DNA of 64,000 nucleotides, from NCBI GenBank assembly GCA_025149285.1, contig CP102274.1, positions 3,002,001-3,066,000 on the forward strand, given 5' to 3'. The notes beneath the pieces are model-generated. The model was not told the DNA's origin. It worked only from the letters and a program-made list of their open reading frames with translations, and did no database searches. Positions 15,540 to 23,583 of this stretch are shown piece by piece (the first letter of the stretch is position 1; every line of letters starts with the position of its first letter). The position numbers and the translations under genes were made by a program. Source of the stretch: Hungatella hathewayi. GTDB lineage: Bacteria > Bacillota > Clostridia > Lachnospirales > Lachnospiraceae.

Positions 15540-16439
15540 CAGTGTATCCGGCGCAGAATCTCCGTCTACACGGTTCATACAGTCCAGCGAATACATCCGC
15601 TTAAACTCTGTGGGAGTACATCCTTTAAGCTGCTTAAACATGCGGATGAAGGCTGAAAGACTGGAAAATCCGGACTGGAGCGCTACCTCGGTTACGGAGT
15701 ATTCCGGGTTGATTAAAAGCTGTTCTGCGTGCGAAATCCGCTTTTTGTTTAAGTAGCGGTAAAAAGACGTATGGGTGAAATCTTTAAACAGCCGGGTAAA
15801 ATGGTATTTACTGAAGCCCGCGATTCCGGCGATGGTTTCCAGGGATAAATCCTCCGTGCAGTGCTCGTTGATGTAGTTGCAGACGTAAAGAAACCGTTCG
15901 GCATATTTGGCAGACTGAGGGCCAAGCGTATTGGCGGAAACAGAAGGGGAGATGGCGTATCTTCCCAGGAGCCCTAACAGCTCGATGAGCGCACCGTAGA
16001 GCAGCATATCGTAAAAGGACCGGGAGCCGGCGTATTCCTCTTCCATGAAGGAGAGGAGTTCGACGGCTTTTCTGTATAATTCCGGCTCTCTCTCCGGAGT
16101 AATGGTGGTCACCGGCGGCAATAAGGCGAGCAGTGTTTCTAAGTTGGAAATGCCTCCTAAGAATGATAAATCTGCCAGATAGATGGTTCGGCTGCCAGTG
16201 TCCGGCGCATGGAGGGCGTGGATGGTGCCGGGGCGGATAATGGCGATTTCTCCCTCGTTTAACCGGTAGGTCCGGCCGTCAACCACGATCTTATACCAGT
16301 TTTTCGTTGCGTGTATGATCTCCATCGGAGTGTGCCAGTGGTCCGGGAAATCTTCACAGATGTCCATATCGCTGATTCGAATCTGCATGTTTTCGCGGAA
16401 TGTAACTGTCTCAAAAATACCGTCAAGATGTTCGATCAT
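15528..16439 (-). CDS. AraC-family regulator with cupin sensor domain
   Basis: Transcription factor with an N-terminal AraC-type cupin domain (about 1-150: FPDHWHTPMEIIHATKNWYKIVVDGRTYRLNEGEIAIIRPGTIHAL) and a C-terminal double helix-turn-helix (LSLETIAGIAGFSKYHFTRLFKDFTHTSFYRYLNKKRISHAEQLL; VTEVALQSGFSSLSAFIRMFKQLKGCTPTEFKRM). At 303 aa it is of usual length. It is divergent from the GH120 gene with a 280-bp shared upstream region that contains an inverted repeat and a 13-bp motif also found before the TIGR04076 gene. The simplest reading is that it activates the GH120 gene in response to a xylan-derived sugar; this is inference. Confidence 0.92.
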   Translation of the reverse strand: MIEHLDGIFETVTFRENMQIRISDMDICEDFPDHWHTPMEIIHATKNWYKIVVDGRTYRLNEGEIAIIRPGTIHALHAPDTGSRTIYLADLSFLGGISNLETLLALLPPVTTITPEREPELYRKAVELLSFMEEEYAGSRSFYDMLLYGALIELLGLLGRYAISPSVSANTLGPQSAKYAERFLYVCNYINEHCTEDLSLETIAGIAGFSKYHFTRLFKDFTHTSFYRYLNKKRISHAEQLLINPEYSVTEVALQSGFSSLSAFIRMFKQLKGCTPTEFKRMYSLDCMNRVDGDSAPDTLSGK

Positions 16440-16719
16440 CGGGAAGCTCCTTTCATGACTTTCTTACAGCAGGCCTGAAGCCAGGGAAAAGATAAAATAA
16501 AAAAGTGAAACAAAAAAAGTGCGCTGTATTTCCTGCTATCATACTGCAGTTATGGTGAATTTGCAATATAAATACTCATAAATACAGCGGTTATCATGAA
16601 ATGTGTCGCTTTAATGAAGCAATTATTGATATAGACGGCGCAATAATTGTAAAGTCAAAACTGACACAATCTGCTATATTTAAGTCATCATAAGTATACA
16701 ATTTTCAGGAGGTAATAAA
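16440..16719. promoter_or_regulatory. Divergent control region between AraC and GH120 genes
   Basis: AT-rich, with no open frame of note. It holds the 13-bp motif ATAAATACAGCGG (16578-16590), a perfect inverted repeat CAATTATTG / CAATAATTG (16620-16649, 12-bp loop), a weaker ATTGT...ACAAT pair overlapping its right arm, and a -10-like TATATT (16675-16680) for GH120. No good -35 pairs with it, as usual for activator-dependent promoters. Confidence 0.6.
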
Positions 16720-18663
16720 ATGAGAGAATATCATGTGGCGGTAACCGGCTGTGACTCAAATTCCGGAACAAAAGACCAGCCGTTCCGAACAATATCGAGA
16801 GCCGCGTCTCTCGCTATGCCGGGGGACCGTGTCATTGTCCATGAGGGAGAATACCGCGAGTGGGTGAAACCGGCGCAGGGAGGTACCGGCAGCGTTTCAA
16901 GGATTACATATGAGGCAGCTGAAGGAGAGCGAGTGGTGATCAAAGGCTCAGAGCGGATCACAAGCTGGGAGCCTGTAGAGGGCAGTGTCTGGAAAGCAGT
17001 ACTCCCCAATTCTTTCTTTGGAACCTATAATCCATATCAGGAGGTTCTGGGAGGGGACTGGTTCATCTATCCGGCTGACAATTCCCTGCATACCGGTGAC
17101 GTCTATTTAAATGGGAAATCCTTTTATGAGGCGAAGAGCCTGGATGAAGTGAAGAATCCGGTCATCCGCACGGAAGGCGTAAATCCACCGTGGATGAAAC
17201 ATCCGGAAGCAATTTTGCAGCCGGAGGACACCGTCTTTCAGTGGTATGCAGAGACGGACCGGGATACTACCGTGATCTATGCAAACTTCCAGGGAGCGAA
17301 TCCAAACGAAGAGCTGACGGAGATCAATGTGCGCAAGTGCTGCTTCTATCCTGAGAAAACAGGAATCAACTACATCACGGTGCGGGGGTTTGAGATGGCA
17401 CAGGCGGCATGCCCGTGGACTCCTCCGACTGCGGATCAGCCGGGCCTTTTGGGAACAAACTGGAGTAAGGGATGGATCATTGAAAACAACCGGATTCACG
17501 ATGCCAGGTGCAGTGGAATCAGCATCGGAAAGGAAGCATCAACCGGCCATAATCTCTGTACCAGAACCCACAGAAAACCGGGATACCAGTATCAGATGGA
17601 AGCCGTATTCCGTGCAAGACAGATCGGATGGAGCAAGGAGACAATCGGTTCCCATGTGATTCGGAACAATGAGATTTATGACTGCGGACAGAATGGTATC
17701 GTGGGCCATATGGGCTGTGTATTCAGCGAGATTGCCCATAACCATATTTATAATATCGCGGTAAAGCATGAATATTTCGGATATGAGATCGGTGGAATCA
17801 AGCTGCATGCAGCCATCGACGTACAGATTCATCACAACAACATACATAACTGTACGCTGGGAACGTGGCTGGACTGGCAGGCCCAGGGAACGAGAGTGAG
17901 CAAGAATTTATACTATGCCAATGACCGTGACCTTATGGTGGAAGTAACCCATGGCCCGTATCTGGTGGACAATAATATATTCGCCTCCAGTTATAATTTC
18001 GACAATATCGCCCAGGGCGGCGCCTACCTTCACAATCTCTGCTGCGGTACCATGAGGAGAGAGGATGTTCTGGACCGTTCCACTCCATATCACTTCCCTC
18101 ATACGACAGAAGTGGCGGGAACCACGGTGGTGTACAGCGGCGACGACCGTATCTTCCAGAATATATTCCTGGGAGGAACTGTGACCTATACTGAACAGTC
18201 TGTCCATGGTACCGAAGGCTATAACGGCCATACGAATTCTCTGGAGGAATATATTAACGATGTAGTTTCCCGCGGAAACGGTGATTTAGAGCAGTTCAAG
18301 CATGTAAAACAGCCGGTATATATCCGCGGAAACGCTTATTTAAAGGGTGCGAAGCCTTATGAGCGGGAAGAAAACACGTATGTAAGCGATACGGATCCTG
18401 CTGTGCGGATTGTGGAGGAAGACGGGAAGACATATCTGGAGCTGAATGTGGAAAAAGGGATGCTGGAGATTCCGACAGAGGTCTATGGTACCGAAAAGCT
18501 GGGAATGCCGCGCATCACGGAGGCTCCATATGAGAATCCGGATGGAACCCCGATCGTATTTGATACCGATTATCTCGGTCAGGCGAGAAGCGGACAGCCT
18601 GCGGCAGGACCAATGGAAGGACTGAAGGAAGGTATGAACCGGATTCTGGTCTGGGGAGAATGA
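16720..18663 (+). CDS. GH120-type beta-xylosidase (right-handed parallel beta-helix)
   Basis: Predicted exo-acting glycosidase that releases xylose from short xylo-oligosaccharides. The whole 647-residue protein resembles the GH120 enzyme XylC of Thermoanaerobacterium as I recall it: start YHVAVTGCDSNSGTKDQPF, middle GYQYQMEAVFRARQIGWSKE, and GGIKLHAAIDVQIHHNNIH. The catalytic Asp and Glu recalled for XylC (D382, E405) match D385 in WLDWQAQGTR and E408 in LMVEVTHGPY, with the same spacing of 23. There is no signal peptide, so it acts in the cytoplasm on imported oligomers. The ATG follows caggagg. It is monocistronic with a strong terminator and divergent from an AraC regulator. A generic beta-helix protein is the alternative. 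Confidence 0.87.
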   Translation: MREYHVAVTGCDSNSGTKDQPFRTISRAASLAMPGDRVIVHEGEYREWVKPAQGGTGSVSRITYEAAEGERVVIKGSERITSWEPVEGSVWKAVLPNSFFGTYNPYQEVLGGDWFIYPADNSLHTGDVYLNGKSFYEAKSLDEVKNPVIRTEGVNPPWMKHPEAILQPEDTVFQWYAETDRDTTVIYANFQGANPNEELTEINVRKCCFYPEKTGINYITVRGFEMAQAACPWTPPTADQPGLLGTNWSKGWIIENNRIHDARCSGISIGKEASTGHNLCTRTHRKPGYQYQMEAVFRARQIGWSKETIGSHVIRNNEIYDCGQNGIVGHMGCVFSEIAHNHIYNIAVKHEYFGYEIGGIKLHAAIDVQIHHNNIHNCTLGTWLDWQAQGTRVSKNLYYANDRDLMVEVTHGPYLVDNNIFASSYNFDNIAQGGAYLHNLCCGTMRREDVLDRSTPYHFPHTTEVAGTTVVYSGDDRIFQNIFLGGTVTYTEQSVHGTEGYNGHTNSLEEYINDVVSRGNGDLEQFKHVKQPVYIRGNAYLKGAKPYEREENTYVSDTDPAVRIVEEDGKTYLELNVEKGMLEIPTEVYGTEKLGMPRITEAPYENPDGTPIVFDTDYLGQARSGQPAAGPMEGLKEGMNRILVWGE

Positions 18664-18688
18664 TTTGAGTAAAAAGAAATAAGAAGAG

Positions 18689-18737
18689 GCGGCTGTGAAA
18701 AAGTGGAGTCAAATCAACTTTTTCACAGCCGCTTTTT
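18689..18737 (+). terminator. Rho-independent terminator after the GH120 gene
   Basis: Perfect 16-bp stem (GCGGCTGTGAAAAAGT with ACTTTTTCACAGCCGC) followed by TTTTT. Confidence 0.9.
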
Positions 18738-18843
18738 ATCTGAATTTATTATACAAAGGCTGTCTCCGATAAAAAGTGTTTTTCCATCCGGTTTTCTTAA
18801 GGAATCATTTCGTGAATCCCAAGTATTATATGGTAATATTTAC

Positions 18844-18866
18844 CTGATGCTGATCTGCATCAGCAG
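18844..18866 (+). promoter_or_regulatory. Hairpin in the TraX leader with two possible registers
   Basis: CTGATGC/GCATCAG and TGCTGAT/ATCAGCA overlap, so the RNA can fold two ways. It lies about 35 bp before the start codon. No clear promoter was identified in 18738-18843. Confidence 0.4.
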
Positions 18867-18900
18867 GATAAAACAATAATACAAGATACGGAGGGGAATC

Positions 18901-19653
18901 ATGAGTACATTTGCACTGAAAATCACAGCTTTGATCTTGATGTTTCTTGATCATACCGGACTCTATTTTGAAGGAGCACCGGTGTGGTTCCGGTGGCTGG
19001 GGAGAGCTTCCTATCCACTGTTTCTATTCAGTATGGTATGGGGATACCATTACACGAGGAACCGGAAGAAATACCTGCTTCGTTTATACCTGATGAGCAT
19101 TTTTATGACTGGTTTTATGTACTTTATAAAAATCCGGTTCAATGCGGTTGTGGATTACGGTTACCATAACATTTTTCTGTCCATGTTTCTGGTGGGCGTC
19201 CTGATCAGTACCATCGAACTGTTTATAAAGGACAGAAAAAAGGGCGGCATCCTGATCGGCGTCATAGTTCTCGTGCAGATCTTATATTATATGCTGCCCC
19301 GTTTCTTTCCCTTCCTCCGCAGCCTGAGCGGAGATACGCTCACCGGTGTGATTCCCAATCTGGCGATGAATGAATACGGACTTGAATTTGTTGCGCTGGG
19401 TGTACTGATGTATTTCCTGAAAGAGCAAAAAGACGTATTTACAGCCGTGTATCTGATCTTCTGCATCTGCCAGTTCAGCGAGGAAATGCTGGCCGCAGGT
19501 ACCGCGACGCAGTGGCTGATGGTTCTGGCCCTGCCTTTCATGCTCAGCTATAACAACCAGAAGGGTCCGGGATTAAAATACTTTTTCTATGTTTTTTATC
19601 CGGCGCACACATTTCTGCTGTTCTATACTGCAAACTATATTTTTTCGAAGTAG
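18901..19653 (+). CDS. TraX-family integral membrane protein
   Basis: Multi-pass membrane protein of the TraX family, named after the F-plasmid pilin N-acetyltransferase and related to acyltransferase-3-like proteins; chromosomal clostridial members have unknown substrates. The N-terminus KITALILMFLDHTGLYF and the motif WLGRASYPLFLFSMVWGYHYTRNR are typical, including the His-Thr pair in the first segment. The 250 residues show about eight hydrophobic segments. The ATG follows acggagggg. No conjugation genes are nearby, so a pilin role is unlikely. The stop codon directly abuts the stop of the RelA/SpoT gene on the other strand, with no intergenic terminator visible. Confidence 0.9.
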   Translation: MSTFALKITALILMFLDHTGLYFEGAPVWFRWLGRASYPLFLFSMVWGYHYTRNRKKYLLRLYLMSIFMTGFMYFIKIRFNAVVDYGYHNIFLSMFLVGVLISTIELFIKDRKKGGILIGVIVLVQILYYMLPRFFPFLRSLSGDTLTGVIPNLAMNEYGLEFVALGVLMYFLKEQKDVFTAVYLIFCICQFSEEMLAAGTATQWLMVLALPFMLSYNNQKGPGLKYFFYVFYPAHTFLLFYTANYIFSK

Positions 19654-20934
19654 TCAGTTTGTCTGTTTCGCAGATTCGGCGGCGGCAGCGGGAGCGGAGA
19701 ACTGCTCCGCCAGCTTTACGAGTAAATCCCTTGCTTCATTTCCCTGCTCCAGTAAGTCGTCCACCTCGGGAGTCTCAATGTTATGGATGAGGACATTCCT
19801 TGTCTTACGGAGAGCGACGATCTTATTGAGGCATTCCTTGTCGAGAATGTCCAGGCGCTTTAAGGTGTTGATATTAAAGGCTCCGCGGGTCTTAGGCGAA
19901 CTTTTGTGTGAGATGCGGTTCAGGAAATGCTCCAGAGGCACCCACTGGTTAAAGAAGTAGGTGATGGCGTTGCTGGCCACCTCATCGGTCTCTCCGGCAA
20001 TGCGCAGTTCCCGGTAAATCTGATACCGCTTTTCGTTGCCCGTGATGATCTGGTCGATGATCTGCTGGGAGATGTTGCGGCGGTCCTTTTCGAACTTGAC
20101 CGACTTTAAGACCGGCTCGATCTCTTTGACGCCGTTCATCTTGAGTCTGCTCAGGAGCTTAAATAATAACTCGATATTTCCCATGCGCAGTTCGATGTCC
20201 TCACGGCGAAAGTTATTGCTTAAGTAATTGTAAAGATAGGAGGCCAGCTCATACTGGCTGCCGAACGTGGCGTTTTTGCTCCGCACCCGTTCGTTGCCGG
20301 CACTCTGCAGCCGTTCCAGGGCGATTTCACCGGCGAGGACCAGCCCGTTCAGTTCATCGATGATAGCCAGTTCTTCTTCCGACAGGGTTCCTGAAAGCGG
20401 CTTGTAAACGAGATCATGTTCAACCTCAGACCATGCATGCATCAAAACAGACGCCACCTGAATCTCGATTCGCGCGGTGGCGTATTTTTGCTGCGTCTTG
20501 TCTAAGGATTCCTCCTTCATATGGGCGCGGTAATGGTTGGCCCAGTAGCCGGAAAATCGTTTGTTGTAGGTAGGCGGCTTCGACTGTTCCGGGAATTGCT
20601 TCGTCTCAATGATGGTAAATAAATCAGCGATCAGGCTGTTGGCCTTGTCGCGGTCTCCGGGGAAGTAGAGAGACACCCGGACGCCTGATAAATCCGCAAT
20701 ATCCTCGTAAATCTCCCTCATATTTTTATAAGGAACCGTCCGCCGGCTGTTCCTTCTCTGTACCTTGCTTTTTAATCTGACAGGATTCTTGGCCCTGGAA
20801 GTCACCATGGCACGGATACCGGCTGCCTGAAGGGCGGATTCCAGCTGCCTGGCCGCGATGTGGCCGGCCATCTCGTAAAAGTTCAGCTTTTTCTTATAAT
20901 TTTCAATAAACTGGTTAATTAAATCCATATACAT
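19654..20934 (-). CDS. RelA/SpoT synthetase-domain protein with long C-terminal region
   Basis: Predicted alarmone or other pyrophosphate-transferring enzyme. The N-terminal about 200 residues carry the synthetase fold motifs: R47-A-K49 and K55/K57, IADLSGVRV with D81, SGYWANHYRAHM with Y130 (base-stacking Tyr position), and RIEIQVASVLMHAWSEVEHDL with E157-x-Q159 (metal Glu). No HD hydrolase, TGS or ACT domain is present, so it is not a long Rel. The remaining about 225 residues are helical (SRLKMNGVKEIEPVLKS; VALRKTRNVLIHN) and unrecognised; the last part resembles HEPN/DUF4145-like helices. Small alarmone synthetases and toxic SAS proteins are much shorter. It has its own promoter. Whether it makes ppGpp or modifies another target is open. 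Confidence 0.85.
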   Translation of the reverse strand: MYMDLINQFIENYKKKLNFYEMAGHIAARQLESALQAAGIRAMVTSRAKNPVRLKSKVQRRNSRRTVPYKNMREIYEDIADLSGVRVSLYFPGDRDKANSLIADLFTIIETKQFPEQSKPPTYNKRFSGYWANHYRAHMKEESLDKTQQKYATARIEIQVASVLMHAWSEVEHDLVYKPLSGTLSEEELAIIDELNGLVLAGEIALERLQSAGNERVRSKNATFGSQYELASYLYNYLSNNFRREDIELRMGNIELLFKLLSRLKMNGVKEIEPVLKSVKFEKDRRNISQQIIDQIITGNEKRYQIYRELRIAGETDEVASNAITYFFNQWVPLEHFLNRISHKSSPKTRGAFNINTLKRLDILDKECLNKIVALRKTRNVLIHNIETPEVDDLLEQGNEARDLLVKLAEQFSAPAAAAESAKQTN

Positions 20935-20961
20935 TCCTCATTGGCCTCTTGTTACATGCTT

Positions 20962-20990
20962 ATTATATCGCAATCGGAAAAATGATACAA
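20962..20990 (-). promoter_or_regulatory. Promoter of the RelA/SpoT-domain gene
   Basis: On the minus strand TTGTAT (20985-20990) and TATAAT (20962-20967), 17-bp spacer. Confidence 0.65.
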
Positions 20991-21061
20991 CCAGAAAGCT
21001 TCAAAAACAGGGGGCGTCCTGCAGCATCCGGAGGACAGCGGCGTTACCCGCGTAACTTCCC

Positions 21062-21090
21062 TTGTATTTCCCCCCAATGAGAGGTATAAT
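21062..21090 (+). promoter_or_regulatory. Promoter of the antiporter operon
   Basis: TTGTAT (21062-21067) and TATAAT (21085-21090), 17-bp spacer, 32 bp before the first gene. A small GTTAC/GTAAC inverted repeat lies upstream. Confidence 0.72.
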
Positions 21091-21122
21091 ACATAGTAAA
21101 TCAAACTGGGCGGAAGGGGGAT

Positions 21123-21608
21123 ATGCCTGTGTTTCTTTTATTTTTTGCAGTGTGGGTGATTTTGAACGGTAAAGTGACGGCGGAAATCTGTATCTTTGGC
21201 GTTTTGATTTCGGCCGCACTTTTTTATTTTATGTGCCGGTATATGGAATACAGCCTGAAAAAAGAGCTGCTGCTGTTCCGTCTGGTCCCGCTGTTTATCC
21301 GCTATTTCGGAGTTCTCGTAAAGGAGATCGTGAAGGCCAACGTATGTGTGCTGAAGATCATCCTGTCTCCGGAGCTTCAGCCGGAGCCTGCCTTTGTGTA
21401 TTTTGATACGGCCTTTCAGACGGGGCTGGCGAAGGTGCTGCTGGCCAATTCCATCACGCTGACGCCGGGGACCATCACCGTATCCGTGGAGGACGACAGG
21501 TTCTGCGTTCACTGTCTGGATAAGGAACTGGCCGAAGGGATGGAGGATTCGGTATTCGTAAAGCTGCTTGAGGAAATGGAGGAAGTGGAAGCGAGATGGA
21601 CAAGATAG
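21123..21608 (+). CDS. mrpE: Mrp/Mbh antiporter subunit E (MrpE/MbhA-like)
   Basis: Small membrane subunit of a multisubunit Na+(cation)/H+ antiporter. The 161 residues have two N-terminal membrane segments and the hallmark LANSITLTPGTITVSV followed by a cytoplasmic tail. The ATG follows ggaaggggg. It is the first gene of a nine-gene operon and overlaps the next gene by 13 bp. The gene order E-F-G-D'-(E'B)-C-D is that of the antiporter module of archaeal membrane-bound hydrogenase (mbhA to mbhH), not that of Bacillus mrpABCDEFG. The transported ion cannot be read from sequence. Confidence 0.92.
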   Translation: MPVFLLFFAVWVILNGKVTAEICIFGVLISAALFYFMCRYMEYSLKKELLLFRLVPLFIRYFGVLVKEIVKANVCVLKIILSPELQPEPAFVYFDTAFQTGLAKVLLANSITLTPGTITVSVEDDRFCVHCLDKELAEGMEDSVFVKLLEEMEEVEARWTR

Positions 21609-21994
21609 GACAGGCTTATGAGATGCTTTTAACCGGGGCCGCCCTGATTCTGGCAGTCTTAATGATCATCAGCATCATTCGTTCCGTTCTGGGACCGAAG
21701 ATTTCGGACCGCATTATTGCAGTCAATATGACGGGAACCATGGTGATCATGGTCATCGCCATACTTTCCGTTTATCTGGATGAGAACTATCTGGTGGATG
21801 TCAGTCTGATCTATGCCATGATCAGCTTTCTGGGGGTCGTCGTCCTGTGCAAGGTATACACAGGCGTCTACCTTCAGAAGAAGAACCGGAAAGCCGATTT
21901 GGGTGCGATTGAGGATAACGTAGAGCGGCAGGCGGAAGAAACGGGGAGAGAAGGAGAGACAGGGAATAATACAGAACAGGAGGACTTGCTATGA
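21596..21994 (+). CDS. mrpF: Mrp/Mbh antiporter subunit F (MrpF/MbhB-like)
   Basis: Three-helix membrane subunit. The hallmark GPKISDRIIAVNMTGT is present between the first and second helices, followed by an acidic pair (YLDENYLVDVSLIYAMISFLGVV) typical of the family. The hydrophilic tail of about 35 residues (KADLGAIEDNVERQAEE onward) is longer than usual and rich in Glu. Starts inside the end of the E gene and overlaps the G gene by four bases (ATGA), so translation is coupled. Confidence 0.92.
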   Translation: MDKIGQAYEMLLTGAALILAVLMIISIIRSVLGPKISDRIIAVNMTGTMVIMVIAILSVYLDENYLVDVSLIYAMISFLGVVVLCKVYTGVYLQKKNRKADLGAIEDNVERQAEETGREGETGNNTEQEDLL

Positions 21995-22365
21995 CGTGGC
22001 AGTGGATCAGATTCGCACTTTCGGCCGCCTGTCTCGTGACGGGCCTTGTTTTTATGATGCTGGCGGTATTTGGAGTTAACCGGTTTCACCGGGCGTTAAA
22101 CCGGATGCACGCGGCGGCCATGGGGGATACGCTGGGAATTCTGTTTGTGTTTGCAGGCCTCATCCTGATCCGGGGATTTTCCATGGCCTCTTTCAAATTA
22201 CTGCTGGTTATTCTTTTTTTCTGGACTGCGGGACCGGTGTCCGGCCATATGATCAGCCGTCTGGAAGCCATGACCGATGAGGATCTGGGTGAGATTCTCG
22301 TCATACGGAAAGAGAAAACCGATAAAAAACAGAAGGGGGAGGAAAAGGGCGATGAAACTCTTTGA
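21991..22365 (+). CDS. mrpG: Mrp/Mbh antiporter subunit G (MrpG/MbhC-like)
   Basis: Three-helix membrane subunit with the MrpG hallmark FHRALNRMHAAAMGDTLGI and a later GPVSGHMISR segment. The C-terminal tail is charged. At 124 residues it has the usual length. The ATG overlaps the F stop, with caggagg just before it; the end overlaps the DUF4040 gene by 14 bp. Confidence 0.93.
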   Translation: MTWQWIRFALSAACLVTGLVFMMLAVFGVNRFHRALNRMHAAAMGDTLGILFVFAGLILIRGFSMASFKLLLVILFFWTAGPVSGHMISRLEAMTDEDLGEILVIRKEKTDKKQKGEEKGDETL

Positions 22366-22624
22366 AATCATTCTTTTAATCTGTCTGATCGTATGCGCCG
22401 TATCGGTGGCATTTACGAAGGATTTGCTGACCTCCATCGTTATTTTTATGTCCTACAGCCTGATCATGTGTATCATATGGATCCTGCTTCAGTCGCCCGA
22501 CCTGGCCATTACCGAGGCTGCGGTAGGAGCGGGCGTGACCAGCATCCTCTTTTTCATTACGTTAAAGAAGATCAGAGCCATCCGAAAGGAGGAACGCGAT
22601 GAGCAGGACGAAGGATCATTATGA
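22352..22624 (+). CDS. DUF4040 antiporter subunit (MbhD-like)
   Basis: A 90-residue, three-helix protein corresponding to the DUF4040 domain. In Bacillus this part is the C-terminal region of MrpA; in archaeal Mbh it is the separate subunit MbhD. Visible hallmarks are FTKDLLTSIVIFMSYSLIMCIIWILLQSPDLAITEAAVGAGVTSILF. The conserved Glu in TEAAVGAG is thought to lie in the ion path. The start at 22352 was chosen for the gggggagga site; the frame opens earlier, inside the G gene. Overlaps the next gene by 26 bp. Confidence 0.88.
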   Translation: MKLFEIILLICLIVCAVSVAFTKDLLTSIVIFMSYSLIMCIIWILLQSPDLAITEAAVGAGVTSILFFITLKKIRAIRKEERDEQDEGSL

Positions 22625-23582
22625 AAACAGCCTTTGGCTGAAATTCAGGAAATGGGTCGACGGCGAGACGGACCTTCTCGCAGACGGAATGGAGACCCGC
22701 GCTCCGGAGGAAGAGTTAAAGGAACTTTCGCAGGCGGCGCAGACTGCACAGGCGGAGCATTTGCAGTCTGACTCGGAAAAGGCCGCCAGAATGCGCAGGA
22801 AGGAGGAACGGGGACTTCTTCTGTTTCGCCGGTTTTATCAGGTGATGTCAGTCCTTCTCTGCCTGACCATCATCTTTGTGCTTCTCTGGACGATCGCCTA
22901 TCTGCCGGTCTTTGGAAATGCGGGAAATCCGGACAACAACGAGGTGTCCGCCCGCTATATAGAAAAAGGAGTGGAGGAGACCGGTGCGCTTAACTACGTC
23001 ACCGGTATGATTCTGGATTACCGCGCCTTCGACACCTTTGGGGAGTCGTGCGTCCTGTTTATCGCTTCCTGCTGCGTTCTGGCACTGCTTCGGATCGATG
23101 CGGTGAGCCGTGACGAGCAGACGCGCAAACGGCTTGACGAGGCCAATGACCGGCTTTTTGAGCCGAAGAACGACATCATTTTGCAGAAATGCGCCTGTAT
23201 CCTGGTTCCTTTTATCATGATTTTCGGCGTCTACATCATTTTAAACGGCCATCTCTCGCCTGGAGGCGGGTTTTCCGGAGGGGCGGTTCTGGGATCAGGC
23301 CTGATCCTCTATTTGAATGCCTTTGGCTTCCGGAAGACGGAGCGCTTTTTTACAGAAACGGTGTACCGCAGAATCACGCTCTGCGCCCTGACGTTTTACT
23401 GTGTGGCGAAAAGCTATTCCTTCTTTACCGGCGCGAACCATCTGGAGAGTGGAATCCCCCTTGGAACGCCCGGCGCCATCTTAAGCAGCGGCCTGATTCT
23501 GCCTCTCAATATCTGCGTGGGACTGGTAGTGGCCTGTACCATGTACGCATTTTACACTCTGTTTCGAAAAGGAGGGATGTGA
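22599..23582 (+). CDS. mrpB: MbhE-MnhB fusion antiporter subunit
   Basis: A 327-residue protein in three parts. Residues 1-80 are a charged cytoplasmic extension without known fold. Residues about 80-170 resemble MbhE (LLCLTIIFVLLWTIAYLPVFG; a conserved YRAFDTFGESCVLF motif). The C-terminal half is MnhB/MrpB (LQKCACILVPFIMIFGVYIILNGHLSPGGGFSGGAVLGSG; GTPGAILSSGLILPLNICVGL). In archaeal Mbh these are two subunits, MbhE and MbhF; in Bacillus the first is part of MrpA. The HLSPGGGFSGG loop is diagnostic. The ATG follows aaaggagg. The long N-terminal extension is unusual. Confidence 0.88.
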   Translation: MSRTKDHYENSLWLKFRKWVDGETDLLADGMETRAPEEELKELSQAAQTAQAEHLQSDSEKAARMRRKEERGLLLFRRFYQVMSVLLCLTIIFVLLWTIAYLPVFGNAGNPDNNEVSARYIEKGVEETGALNYVTGMILDYRAFDTFGESCVLFIASCCVLALLRIDAVSRDEQTRKRLDEANDRLFEPKNDIILQKCACILVPFIMIFGVYIILNGHLSPGGGFSGGAVLGSGLILYLNAFGFRKTERFFTETVYRRITLCALTFYCVAKSYSFFTGANHLESGIPLGTPGAILSSGLILPLNICVGLVVACTMYAFYTLFRKGGM

Positions 23583-23583
23583 T

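Noticed and set aside
18901..19653. TraX-like gene as a sign of a conjugative element
   Set aside because: No relaxase, type IV secretion, integrase or att repeats nearby; TraX homologues are common in clostridial chromosomes.
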